From positions 1 through 5,700 of the forward strand of contig NZ_BQXN01000041.1 in the NCBI RefSeq assembly GCF_045862745.1: a stretch of DNA of 5,700 nucleotides, written 5' to 3'. The notes beneath the pieces are model-generated. The model saw nothing but the letters and a program-made list of their open reading frames with translations. It made no database searches and was not told the DNA's origin. This stretch comes from Furfurilactobacillus entadae (GTDB lineage Bacteria; Bacillota; Bacilli; Lactobacillales; Lactobacillaceae). The position numbers and the translations under genes are program-made. This document shows, piece by piece, positions 1 to 5,667 of this stretch. Numbering within the stretch: position 1 is the stretch's first letter; each line of letters begins with the position of its first letter.

Positions 1-191
1 TAGACAATGCAGCATGTGAGACTGTCTTTGATAAATTAAAAGTTGAAATTGGTAGTTTACAGCAAGACGCAAACGCCTCAGAGCTAACCAAAGCAATCAA
101 TTCCTGGATTAATTATTACAATCAACAGCGAATTCAAATAAAATTAGGCGGTCAATCACCACTCGATTTCGAGCGGCAATTAACTGCCTAA
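1..191 (+). CDS. IS3-family transposase, C-terminal end (partial)
   Basis: Reading from base 3 gives 62 residues ending in TAA at 189-191; the 5' part lies outside the window. The visible protein opens with DNAACETVFDKLKVE, which matches the end of the IS3-family rve integrase core (DNAxxExxFxxLKxE). The Glu encoded at 18-20 would be the last acidic residue of the DDE triad. It continues with SWINYYNQQRIQ and LGGQSPLDF, matching the family's usual C-terminal W-x-x-YYN-x-x-R-x-x-x-x-LGG-x-SP signature. The protein would cut and join the ends of its insertion sequence. The ending is of normal type, so this side is not truncated. Whether the upstream part is intact cannot be seen. Assignment to the IS3 family is firm; the particular IS is not identified. 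Confidence 0.88.
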   Translation, partial: DNAACETVFDKLKVEIGSLQQDANASELTKAINSWINYYNQQRIQIKLGGQSPLDFERQLTA

Positions 192-260
192 TTAACAAAA
201 CTATTTAGTTCCAACTTTTTGGGTAAACGTCACCTCTTTAAAAGAGGTCGCTGCTTTTTT
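192..260. mobile_element. Probable right-end region of the IS3-family element
   Basis: The bases just after the transposase stop (about 207-232) include TTCCAACTTTTTGGGTAAAC, which resembles the terminal inverted repeats of IS3-family elements and ends in CA as these usually do. If the element ends at CGTCA, its boundary is at about 232. It could instead include the following hairpin. The left end is not in the window, so neither the inverted repeat pair nor a target duplication can be verified. Confidence 0.4.
232..260 (+). terminator. Hairpin after the transposase, weak terminator candidate
   Basis: ACCTCTTT at 232-239 pairs exactly with AAAGAGGT at 241-248. A run of six T at 255-260 follows, separated from the stem by six bases. 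It lies about 40 bp after the transposase stop. The stem is AU-rich and the T run is offset, so termination would be inefficient. It may instead be part of the IS end. Confidence 0.35.
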
Positions 261-357
261 GGGGGGTTAACATTAATTAGTTTATCTTTAGTCTGAAGCC
301 AAGTATTGAACACTTCACAATAATCAATACATAGAACAATTCACTTAAACGCTAATG

Positions 358-690
358 TTAAATTTCTTCTAACTGCAACGTCACTTCACTGATTAACTGT
401 TCTCCTTGATCAGTTAACTTATAATAATGTGCTCGCCGATCTTTGTTGTGAAAGAACTGCGTGGCAAGCTCTTTCTCAAATAAATACTTGATGCTTTGGG
501 AAACAACGGCACTAGAAACGTTAGCACTCTTGACTATTTTCGATGGTTCATAGTTTTTTTGCAGTAATGCAGTACCCACTAAAAAAATTGAAATCGTCAA
601 TCCATAACTTTTTAAAATTTTCTTATATTCAGATAACATCATGTTTGCTGCCAGTATATTTTCAAACGGTCTTTCTCTGTTTTTTAACAT
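358..690 (-). CDS. MarR/SarA-like winged-helix transcriptional regulator
   Basis: This is a 110-residue cytoplasmic DNA-binding protein. Residues about 48-72 (PSKIVKSANVSSAVVSQSIK and what follows) read as the helix-turn-helix, with the recognition helix at about 58-72. Residues 80-93 (FHNKDRRAHYYKLT) look like the beta wing with the D-x-R pattern typical of MarR proteins, followed by the usual TDQGEQL. The start at 690 has AGGTG a few bases upstream; the internal ATGs at codons 17 and 18 lack a site. MarR proteins usually run about 140-150 residues, so this one is short. It ends early in the C-terminal dimerisation helix and is nearer to the SarA/Rot size class. It could be a natural short form or 3'-truncated. 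No effector or target can be deduced. The gene converges on the IS3 transposase. Autoregulation is usual in the family but not shown here. Confidence 0.75.
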   Translation of the reverse strand: MLKNRERPFENILAANMMLSEYKKILKSYGLTISIFLVGTALLQKNYEPSKIVKSANVSSAVVSQSIKYLFEKELATQFFHNKDRRAHYYKLTDQGEQLISEVTLQLEEI

Positions 691-715
691 TTTTCACCTG
701 CATTAATTGTTATGT

Positions 716-743
716 TTTATAAACTATCAAAAACATAAACAAA
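716..743 (-). promoter_or_regulatory. Possible promoter of the MarR-like gene
   Basis: On the minus strand a TATAAA -10-like hexamer (716-721) is preceded, 16 bases away, by TTTGTT (738-743). The -10 lies inside an imperfect palindrome, ATGTTTTATAAAC (712-724 on plus), which could bind the regulator. The region is so AT-rich that chance matches are likely. Confidence 0.25.
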
Positions 744-848
744 TTACAAGCAAACATTAATTCAAAGTATAAACCATTTGTAAAATACACGATTTTCAAT
801 AGTTAAAATCTAAATGGTTGTTTTAATTCATCTTTGATATTTGGATTT

Positions 849-1160
849 TTAATTTTTTACGTCGTTTATGGTACGGCCCTCGCGACTATCCATGACCGAC
901 GTATTGTGGATTAAATAAATAATTGTACTGAAAAATAACATCACTAAGACAAGGGCCAAAATCACCAATATGCTAAGACCAATGACCATTGAGCGTGCAG
1001 CCACAAGATTCAATAAATAAACCAATCCCCACCAGAGTAGACCCGTAATGAGTAAAACCAGTGTTAAAGCCAACAAAGCACCGGCCCAAAAGTTAGGACC
1101 ACGCCATAAAACCAGGCCGGCAATAATCATGATCATGATTAACGCAATGACAATTTGCAT
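849..1160 (-). CDS. Membrane protein, probable remnant of a YdcF/DUF218 N-terminal domain
   Basis: A 103-residue, very hydrophobic protein with three apparent membrane spans: residues about 2-18, 24-54 (possibly two short helices) and 58-86. The start at 1160 has an excellent AAAAGGAG site 7 bases upstream. The pattern of several spans followed by SREGRT near residue 92 is, from memory, that of the N-terminal membrane part of lactobacillar YdcF (DUF218) proteins. In those proteins a REGR-like motif precedes more helices and then the cytoplasmic or surface YdcF catalytic domain, for a total of about 350 residues. Here the protein ends nine residues after that motif, at NDVKN. I therefore infer a 3' deletion, with the junction at about 850-862. 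A genuine small membrane protein is the alternative. It is divergently oriented to the TraX-like gene. Confidence 0.6.
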   Translation of the reverse strand: MQIVIALIMIMIIAGLVLWRGPNFWAGALLALTLVLLITGLLWWGLVYLLNLVAARSMVIGLSILVILALVLVMLFFSTIIYLIHNTSVMDSREGRTINDVKN

Positions 1161-1213
1161 ATTGTTTCTCCTTTTAGTTCAATGTCGTCCACCCAAAAAA
1201 CAATTTGTAACTC

Positions 1214-1243
1214 ATTATAACAAGGAGGCGCACGATTTAAGAA
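1214..1243 (-). promoter_or_regulatory. Probable promoter of the YdcF-like fragment
   Basis: The minus strand carries a perfect TATAAT (1214-1219) about 54 bp upstream of the ATG. TTCTTA (1238-1243) stands 18 bases further up as a mediocre -35. The distance leaves room for a short leader ending in the AAAAGGAG ribosome binding site at about 1168-1175. Confidence 0.45.
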
Positions 1244-1320
1244 AAGCTTTATCCCAGTACTATCAAGAAACCATTACAATAACTTGTACGGTGTCCCCCA
1301 GATTCTAAAGGCGTTCTTAA

Positions 1321-2137
1321 ATGAAAACACGAAAATTATCAATGAATGGCTTTTCAATCAAAGTTCTGGGTATTATTTTAATGATACTTGATCATATTCA
1401 TGAGGAATTATTGCCATTAGGCATACCCACTTGGTTTAACATGTTAGGACGAATTGTAGCACCCTTATTTCTTTTTATCGGTTGAAGGTTTTGTTCACAC
1501 ACATGATCGTAAGCGCTATTTATGGCGATTATTACTTGGCTTTTGGATAATGGCACTTGGTAGCTTTCTCTTACAGACTTTTCTACCTGTAGATAATGGT
1601 CATTTGGGTTTATTGAATAATATTTTTGGAACTTTATTCTTGGGTGTTTTTGCAATGCTCGGAATCAGTAAAATCACCGATGGCCGGCGGGAAAATGATC
1701 AGCGTTTAATCTGGCATGGCATCGGTATTTTAAGTTTAGAAGTGCTACTATCGCTTGTTGGCACAGCCGTTTTATTTGTTCCAAATCTATCCTTGCGGGT
1801 CGTTGCGGCACGCATTTCTCAATTCATTCCAAATATCTTCACAACTGAAGGTGGCCCTCTTTTCATTTTATTGGCCGTGCTCTTTTATTTATTTAGAAAT
1901 AATCGTTGGGGGCAAGTAGCAAGTTTAGCAATCGTTTCGCTTATTTTCACTGGCCTTAATTTTCATGGATTATTCAGCACGAATTATTCTTGGATGATGC
2001 TTGGCGCCATTATTCCGATTGCTTTGTATAATGGGCAACGAGGTCGTAGTGACAAGTGGTTTTTCTATGTTTTTTACCCAATGCATATTTGGGTGTTATA
2101 TCTTCTGGCTTTTGCTTTACACCTTACCGGATACTAA
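1321..2137 (+). pseudogene. TraX-family membrane protein, frameshifted
   Basis: From ATG 1321 the frame reads MKTRKLSMNGFSIKVLGIIL, then MILDHIHEELLPLGIP, and stops at TGA 1483-1485 after 54 codons. The next frame continues the same protein without a gap from 1481 (VEGFVHTHDRKRYLWRLLLG) to TAA 2135-2137. Removing one G at 1480/1481 restores a protein of about 271 residues ending in FYPMHIWVLYLLAFALHLTG. The IKxLGIILMxxDHI opening, the EGFxHTxxRKRYLxRL segment and the FYPxH ending are TraX-family (PF05857) hallmarks, and the length is normal. These are multi-spanning membrane proteins. In the F plasmid TraX acetylates pilin; the Firmicute relatives have no established role, and no pilus genes are visible here. 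The start has only a weak AAAGG. A sequencing error is possible instead of true decay. Confidence 0.82.
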
Positions 2138-2195
2138 ATCACAAACATAAATCAGTCATTCATGACACGTAATGAGTCATATAAAGGAGAAAACT

Positions 2196-2562
2196 ATGCG
2201 CAAACTTTGGCTTGTTTCAGGACTTATAGGCGTTATAATTTGCGGAATTTTTTTGGCCTGAACGAGTGGGATCGATATAATAAAAGCGGGGATATATATT
2301 ATGTACACATTATTAAAGATGGTAAAGAAGAAGTTCGTAAAGATGATAATGATAGAAAATTCATTGACTACCACTATGAAATGACAGCGTACAACGATAA
2401 AGGGGACGCTAAAGCAGTTGATTTCAAAGGTACCCCCGGGACCCCGTTAACTTTAAATAGTTACCTGAAGCTAACAGTTAACCCCCAAAAGGTGTGACTC
2501 AATGGGAAAGGGTTGGTAAAAAACAAGTTCCTAAAAAAGCCTTGGAAAAACTTACTAACTAA
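2196..2562 (+). pseudogene. YxeA-family (DUF1093) exported protein with two frameshifts
   Basis: ATG 2196 follows AAAGGAG (2183-2189) at ideal spacing. It begins MRKLWLVSGLIGVIICGIF, a signal peptide or single membrane anchor, but hits TGA at 2259-2261. The body continues one frame back from the seven-T run (2248-2254): GLNEWDRYNKSGDIYYVHI, then KFIDYHYEMTAYNDKGDAK and LNSYLKLTVNP. That frame stops at TGA 2495-2497. After the CCCCCAAAA tract (2482-2490) a third frame carries GVTQWERVGKKQVPKKALEK to TAA 2560-2562. The joined product of about 122 residues matches the whole YxeA family layout (YYVxI, YxxTAYxxxG, AYLKLxV, GVTxWExV, VPKKALEKL). Both changes equal single-base losses at homopolymers. 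The gene is 58 bp behind the TraX-like gene and may share its transcript. The function of YxeA proteins is not established. A longer open frame starting at 2162 lacks a ribosome site and the signal sequence, so I reject that start. Confidence 0.85.
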
Positions 2563-2701
2563 CCAAGCGATGAAATAAAATGCTAGTCATTATGGTGTAA
2601 ATTAGCAATGTACCCAGAAGCTCGGTCATTCATGTCCAAGTAGTTCACGGACAAATAGTTTATTAACGATCACATTACGTTTTCAGTAAATAACCAGAAT
2701 A

Positions 2702-2744
2702 AAAAGGGCTTCACTTCAGACGAATACTGAGGTGAAGCCCTTTT
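2702..2744 (-). terminator. Strong intrinsic terminator, probably bidirectional
   Basis: The arms 2702-2719 and 2727-2744 pair along 18 positions with only one T-G wobble (2715/2731), around a 7-base loop. The core is GGGCTTCAC paired with GTGAAGCCC, flanked by A and T runs. On the minus strand the stem ends in five T plus an AT-rich tail, 58 bp after the stop of the F420-reductase-like gene, so it most likely ends that operon. On the plus strand four T follow the stem, so it can also stop transcription coming from the YxeA-like gene. Confidence 0.92.
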
Positions 2745-2801
2745 GAACGAAATGATCCATTGTGTTTTTTAATTTTGAATCAATTACGTTCCTAGAATAG
2801 A

Positions 2802-3485
2802 CTAACTTCGGTGAGCTTGTATGATCTGTTGACCAAATTCTGTCTCGTCAAAATGCTTGATCACATCTGCCAGGCTATCTTTTGATAAACTTGCACCAAA
2901 CAACTCGCTTCCAGGTTCAGTCATAATACCATCGGCTAGCTCATAATGAATCACGGTATCAAACCCCATTGTCTGAACAAACTCGGCAACCTTGTCAACC
3001 GCATTATGCTGATCACCGGTTACAAATAATGCTTTTCGTTTTGGATCACCTAGCGGACGTGCATCATCCTGAAGATTATGATACCCCATATGATTGAACG
3101 TTTTAACAATCGTACTCTTGTTAAAATATGCTTGAACTTGCTCACTGGAAGTAGAAGACGGATCGAGTACTTCCTCGCGAATCCCGTCGGTTTCCCACCA
3201 ATAGTTCATTGCATCAATAACTAATTTATCCTTCAACAATTTGGGATTAATGTTCTTATAACGACTCAACGGAATTGCCAAAATGATTAAATCGCTCTTG
3301 CTGACAACGCCTTGATTGGTCGCAGCTACGGCCCCGGGTACCAAGGTTTCGATTGTCAAAGCGATTTTTTGCACCGAGCCTGAACCAGATATTCGCACAT
3401 TGTATCCAGCTGCTAGGGCCAACTGTGCCAAAGTAATCCCAACTTTACCGGCACCGATAATACCAACAGTTTTAATTTCTGTCAT
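2802..3485 (-). CDS. F420-reductase-like NAD(P)-binding oxidoreductase
   Basis: This 227-residue cytoplasmic protein opens with TVGIIGAGKVGITLAQLA, a Rossmann dinucleotide-binding motif (GAGKVG at 11-16). It continues with RISGSGS at 31-37, where NADP-using relatives hold the 2'-phosphate, then SDLIILAIP (64-72) and KLVIDAMNYWW (87-97). VKTFNHMGYHNL (127-138) and ALFVTGDQ (152-159) match the NADPH:F420 oxidoreductase-like family (PF03807). Lactobacilli are not known to make coenzyme F420, so the true partner is probably a flavin or another small substrate; this is inference. ATG 3485 lies 2 nt after the TAG of the LLM gene, and its ribosome site GGAGGAT lies inside that gene's last codons, so the two are translationally coupled. 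The length is normal for the family and nothing is missing. The terminator at 2702-2744 closes the operon. Confidence 0.85.
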   Translation of the reverse strand: MTEIKTVGIIGAGKVGITLAQLALAAGYNVRISGSGSVQKIALTIETLVPGAVAATNQGVVSKSDLIILAIPLSRYKNINPKLLKDKLVIDAMNYWWETDGIREEVLDPSSTSSEQVQAYFNKSTIVKTFNHMGYHNLQDDARPLGDPKRKALFVTGDQHNAVDKVAEFVQTMGFDTVIHYELADGIMTEPGSELFGASLSKDSLADVIKHFDETEFGQQIIQAHRS

Positions 3486-3487
3486 GG

Positions 3488-4534
3488 CTATTTATCCTCC
3501 GATAACAACTCTTTAACCCGAGGAATCACCTTAGTAGCATACAATTCAATCATGTGTTCTCGCTGTGCCGCCGTTTGATTACCCGCGCCATAAACTAAAT
3601 CAAACCGACCTAGGCCAAGTAGCTTAATTGTACGTGCTATTCGTTGCGCCACATGTTCTGGGTTACCTACATAAAACGAGCCAACCTGCGTTTCATTATC
3701 AAATTGTTCTCGACTCATTGGTGCCCAACCCCGGGTCAGGCCGATTCGATCAAAATTTGCCTTAATATTTTTCCAAGCCACGTCAACTGCTTCATCTTCA
3801 TCATCAGCAATAAAGCCGTGCGAGTGAACCGCAACCGGCTGAACTGGCTGATGGAATTGCTCGGCCGCCTTTTTATAAAGATCAACGTAAGGTGCAAACC
3901 GCTCCGCCTGACCGCCAATGATTGCAATGATGACTTTATACCCATACTTAGCTGTACGAATAATCGATTCTGGTGATCCACCGATACCGATGTAAGTTTC
4001 TAACCCATCATAGTCAGTTTTAGGATACACATCTTGCTCTTTAAGTGTTTCCGTAAATTGACCGGACCATGTAACCGGCTTTTCTTTAATGAGTTGATCA
4101 TACAACGCTAACTTTTCGTTAAATAAATCATCATAGTTTTTTAGATCATAACCAAATAATGGAAAGGACTCCGTAAATGAGCCACGCCCCAACATTACTT
4201 GAGCACGGCCAGCCGATAATCCTTCAAGCGTAGCAAATCGTTCATACACACGCACAGGATCATCGGAACTTAGCACAGTTACAGCCGTCGCTAATTTAAT
4301 ATGTTGAGTTACTGAAGCAATGGCACCCAAAACAATTTCAGGGCTCGACACACTATAGTCAGGGCGATGGTGTTCACCTACGCCGATTACATCAATTCCC
4401 AATTTATCAGCGATAGCACCTTCCTTAACAATTTGTCGAATTGATTCCCCTGCAGTCATTAGACTACCATCTTCTTTAGCAACAATATCCCCAAAGGTTT
4501 CAATTCCAAATTGTAATTCATTTATGTCTACCAT
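3488..4534 (-). CDS. LLM-class flavin-dependent oxidoreductase (luciferase-like)
   Basis: A 348-residue cytoplasmic protein of the bacterial luciferase-like TIM-barrel superfamily (PF00296). Visible marks are LQFGIETFGD near the start, GVGEHHRPDYSVSSPEIVLG at 51-70, IKLATAVTVLSSDDPVRVYE at 79-98, LSAGRAQVMLGRGSF at 106-120, IGIGGSPES at 182-190 (flavin phosphate-binding loop region) and VGNPEHVAQRI at 289-299. These enzymes use reduced FMN, or F420 in actinobacteria and archaea, for oxidations or reductions of small molecules; the substrate cannot be read from sequence. The start at 4534 has a strong GAAGGAGGG site. It is the first gene of a two-gene operon with the F420-reductase-like protein, which could supply or share the reduced cofactor. 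A hairpin sits directly ahead of the ribosome site. The length is typical and the gene looks intact. Confidence 0.93.
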   Translation of the reverse strand: MVDINELQFGIETFGDIVAKEDGSLMTAGESIRQIVKEGAIADKLGIDVIGVGEHHRPDYSVSSPEIVLGAIASVTQHIKLATAVTVLSSDDPVRVYERFATLEGLSAGRAQVMLGRGSFTESFPLFGYDLKNYDDLFNEKLALYDQLIKEKPVTWSGQFTETLKEQDVYPKTDYDGLETYIGIGGSPESIIRTAKYGYKVIIAIIGGQAERFAPYVDLYKKAAEQFHQPVQPVAVHSHGFIADDEDEAVDVAWKNIKANFDRIGLTRGWAPMSREQFDNETQVGSFYVGNPEHVAQRIARTIKLLGLGRFDLVYGAGNQTAAQREHMIELYATKVIPRVKELLSEDK

Positions 4535-4550
4535 GGCTGTTCCCTCCTTC

Positions 4551-4567
4551 GCTTACTTTTTGTAAGC
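4551..4567 (-). promoter_or_regulatory. Leader inverted repeat ahead of the LLM gene
   Basis: GCTTAC (4551-4556) and GTAAGC (4562-4567) form a perfect 6-bp inverted repeat with a five-base loop. It immediately abuts the GAAGGAGG ribosome binding site (about 4543-4550) of the oxidoreductase operon. It could be an operator for a regulator or a small mRNA hairpin affecting translation or stability. Too short for a riboswitch. Confidence 0.45.
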
Positions 4568-4577
4568 TGATGGTTTT

Positions 4578-4605
4578 AGATTACATCATTTCGAAAAAAA
4601 AGCAA
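4578..4605 (-). promoter_or_regulatory. Candidate promoter of the oxidoreductase operon
   Basis: On the minus strand TTGCTT (4600-4605) is followed after 16 bases by TAATCT (4578-4583). The spacing is acceptable and the position, about 45 bp ahead of the start codon, fits. The -10 is weak, so the assignment is tentative. The 4551-4567 inverted repeat would lie just after the transcription start, where an operator could act. Confidence 0.35.
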
Positions 4606-4885
4606 CGGTTAAGGAGAAAAGGAGCAAGTATAAAACAAATCGATTGGGGCTTCTGAACAGATCAACCAAGTTCTGGCAAATGCCTGAATCAATAACCACT
4701 CGGCTTCTCGATTCATCTATACACGTTTGACAGTAACGGTAACTTGTTACCTAACCTAGCAGACAAAATAGTTGACGTTTTCATAAAAAACCGGCTTTAG
4801 GCTATTAGTTTAGTGTCGAATCAATACAGTTACCAAAATTATTAGTGTTTACGTTTGTATCCACCCATTAAACTAAGCATACTGT
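4606..4885. other. Gene-free stretch with scattered inverted repeats
   Basis: I see no gene on either strand; every open frame is short and without a ribosome site in register. The stretch holds GGTAAC-TT-GTTACC (4738-4751), a further GTTACC at 4829-4834, and two -35-like boxes, TTGACA (4727-4732) and TTGACG (4772-4777), neither with a good -10. It also holds an 8-bp inverted pair, TTAGTTTA (4805-4812) and TAAACTAA (4869-4876). A short frame ending GASEQINQVLANA then TGA (near 4686) could be a coding remnant, but I cannot assign it. Confidence 0.5.
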
Positions 4886-4990
4886 GCTTTTTAGGGTGTT
4901 CCCTAAACGACGGTTAAGCTTCTCCGTGAAAATTCACATCTGACGGAATTTGCGATATAATAAAAAATGTCGTTTAGGGTTGTCGTTATC
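4886..4990. other. Putative recombinase binding region (res-like site)
   Basis: TTTAGGG-TGTT-CCCTAAA (4890-4907) is a perfect inverted repeat whose right arm extends to CCCTAAACGAC (4901-4911). The reverse complement of that 11-mer, GTCGTTTAGGG, recurs at 4969-4979 and begins a direct repeat of TGTCGTT (4968-4974 and 4981-4987). The two clusters are about 80 bp apart and flank the recombinase promoter. Serine resolvases usually bind and act at such sites directly upstream of their own gene. That this is the crossover site is inference. Confidence 0.55.
4933..4961 (+). promoter_or_regulatory. Promoter of the serine recombinase gene
   Basis: TTCACA (4933-4938) and a perfect TATAAT (4956-4961) stand at the optimal 17-base spacing, with transcription expected to start near 4968. 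The GTCGTTTAGGG repeat (4969-4979) lies on the predicted start and its inverted copy (4901-4911) lies upstream of the -35, so the recombinase could repress itself by binding. The leader ends with the AAGGA ribosome site at about 5000-5005. Confidence 0.8.
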
Positions 4991-5011
4991 AATATTTAAG
5001 AAGGACAGAAA

Positions 5012-5641
5012 ATGAGTAAAATTGGTTATGCACGAGTTAGTACCACCGAACAAAATTTGGATCGTCAAATCGCAGCACTGAAAAACGCTGGCGTGAAAAA
5101 AATCTTTTCCGACAAACAGTCCGGGAAAGATATGGAACGTCCGGAACTTCAAAAAATGCTTCATTATATTCGTGACGATGATATTGTCTTTGTTATGTCA
5201 TTAGATCGACTAAGTCGTAATGCGGACGACATTACTATGCTAATTCAAAAAATCAAAGATGCCGGTGCTAGTTTTCAGTCACTGGATTTGCCAGATTTTT
5301 CGTCGATTCCTGATCGTGGGCTACGCAACATGTTAACTGACGTGATTCAGTCTGTTTTCAAGTTCCAAGCTGAATCAGAACGACTGAGAATTAGAGAACG
5401 TCAGGCCCAAGGAATCAAACTGGCCAAAGAGCGCGGAATTTATAAGGGGCGCCCACGACTATATGCTGTGGACGCAAAGGACCCACAAAAGCGCTACATT
5501 TATCAGCAGGTTTGTAATGACTTACAGTACAGCCAACTATCTGACTCGGCCATTGCCCGAAAGTTTGGTATTAACAGGTCAGTGGTGCGGTATATTAAAG
5601 CCGACCTGACACATTTGCAGCCTGATCAACTTACGAGTTGA
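5012..5641 (+). CDS. Small serine recombinase (resolvase/invertase family)
   Basis: A 209-residue site-specific recombinase. YARVSTTEQNLDRQ at 6-19 holds the catalytic Ser10 and Arg8. SLDRLSRN at 63-70 supplies the conserved Asp65, Arg66 and Arg69. The long dimerisation helix (about 103-135) ends in ESERLRIRERQAQGI. KGRPRLY (145-151) is the hinge into the C-terminal helix-turn-helix, best seen in SDSAIARKFGINRSVVRYIK at 177-196. All catalytic residues expected for the Tn3-resolvase/Pin class are present. The length is slightly over the usual 180-200 because of extra residues around 150-170. Such enzymes resolve plasmid or transposon cointegrates, or invert segments. The closely spaced upstream repeats suggest resolution. 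AAGGA precedes ATG 5012 at good distance, and the gene has its own promoter and looks intact. Plasmid or transposon carriage is likely but not shown. Confidence 0.95.
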   Translation: MSKIGYARVSTTEQNLDRQIAALKNAGVKKIFSDKQSGKDMERPELQKMLHYIRDDDIVFVMSLDRLSRNADDITMLIQKIKDAGASFQSLDLPDFSSIPDRGLRNMLTDVIQSVFKFQAESERLRIRERQAQGIKLAKERGIYKGRPRLYAVDAKDPQKRYIYQQVCNDLQYSQLSDSAIARKFGINRSVVRYIKADLTHLQPDQLTS

Positions 5642-5667
5642 AATAATAGGGAATATGCTACTATCAT
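5638..5667 (+). promoter_or_regulatory. Weak candidate promoter leading out of the window
   Basis: TTGAAA (5638-5643, overlapping the recombinase stop) and TATCAT (5662-5667) are 18 bases apart and could drive a gene starting beyond 5700. An ATG at 5666 opens a frame to the window edge (MAIIKKSQLLA) but lacks a proper ribosome site and would overlap this -10, so I do not call a gene. No terminator hairpin is visible after the recombinase. Confidence 0.25.

Noticed and set aside
303..330. GTATTGA and TCAATAC inverted repeat downstream of the MarR-like gene
   Set aside because: AT-rich 7-bp arms with a 14-base loop and no T run; expected by chance in such sequence.
772..819. Nested inverted repeats (AACCATTT/AAATGGTT and GATTTT/AAAATC) after the YdcF-like fragment
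   Set aside because: The arms are AT-only or nearly so, the internal loop is asymmetric and no T run follows, so this is not a convincing terminator.
1222..1228. AAGGAGG on the plus strand, a perfect ribosome site
   Set aside because: No ATG, GTG or TTG follows at usable distance, and the only nearby frame starts ATT and stops at once; it lies inside the opposite-strand promoter region.
1477..1490. Programmed +1 frameshift at TGA 1483 in the TraX-like gene
   Set aside because: Slipping from GGT to GTT would leave poor codon-anticodon pairing and there is no RF2-like signal; a plain one-base insertion explains it better.
1398..1655. A minus-strand open frame of 85 codons opposite the TraX-like gene
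   Set aside because: It lies antisense to clearly conserved TraX-family coding sequence and shows no recognisable domain.
2162..2497. A 111-codon open frame taken as one complete gene
   Set aside because: Its first part lacks a ribosome site and is a shadow; the true start is ATG 2196 in another frame and the real C-terminus lies beyond 2497.
2155..2634. GTCATTCATG repeated at 2155-2164 and 2625-2634 on either side of the YxeA-like gene
   Set aside because: A ten-base match within 5.7 kb is expected several times by chance and the flanking bases do not extend it.
3644..3981. Overlapping open frames inside the LLM oxidoreductase gene on both strands
   Set aside because: The LLM protein is conserved through this stretch; the others have low-complexity or basic compositions without ribosome sites.
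4901..4979. An invertible promoter between the inverted 11-mers CCCTAAACGAC and GTCGTTTAGGG
   Set aside because: Serine invertases act on full sites of about 26 bp with two half-sites each. The downstream copy lacks a matching inverted partner half, and a 57-bp gap is very short for inversion.
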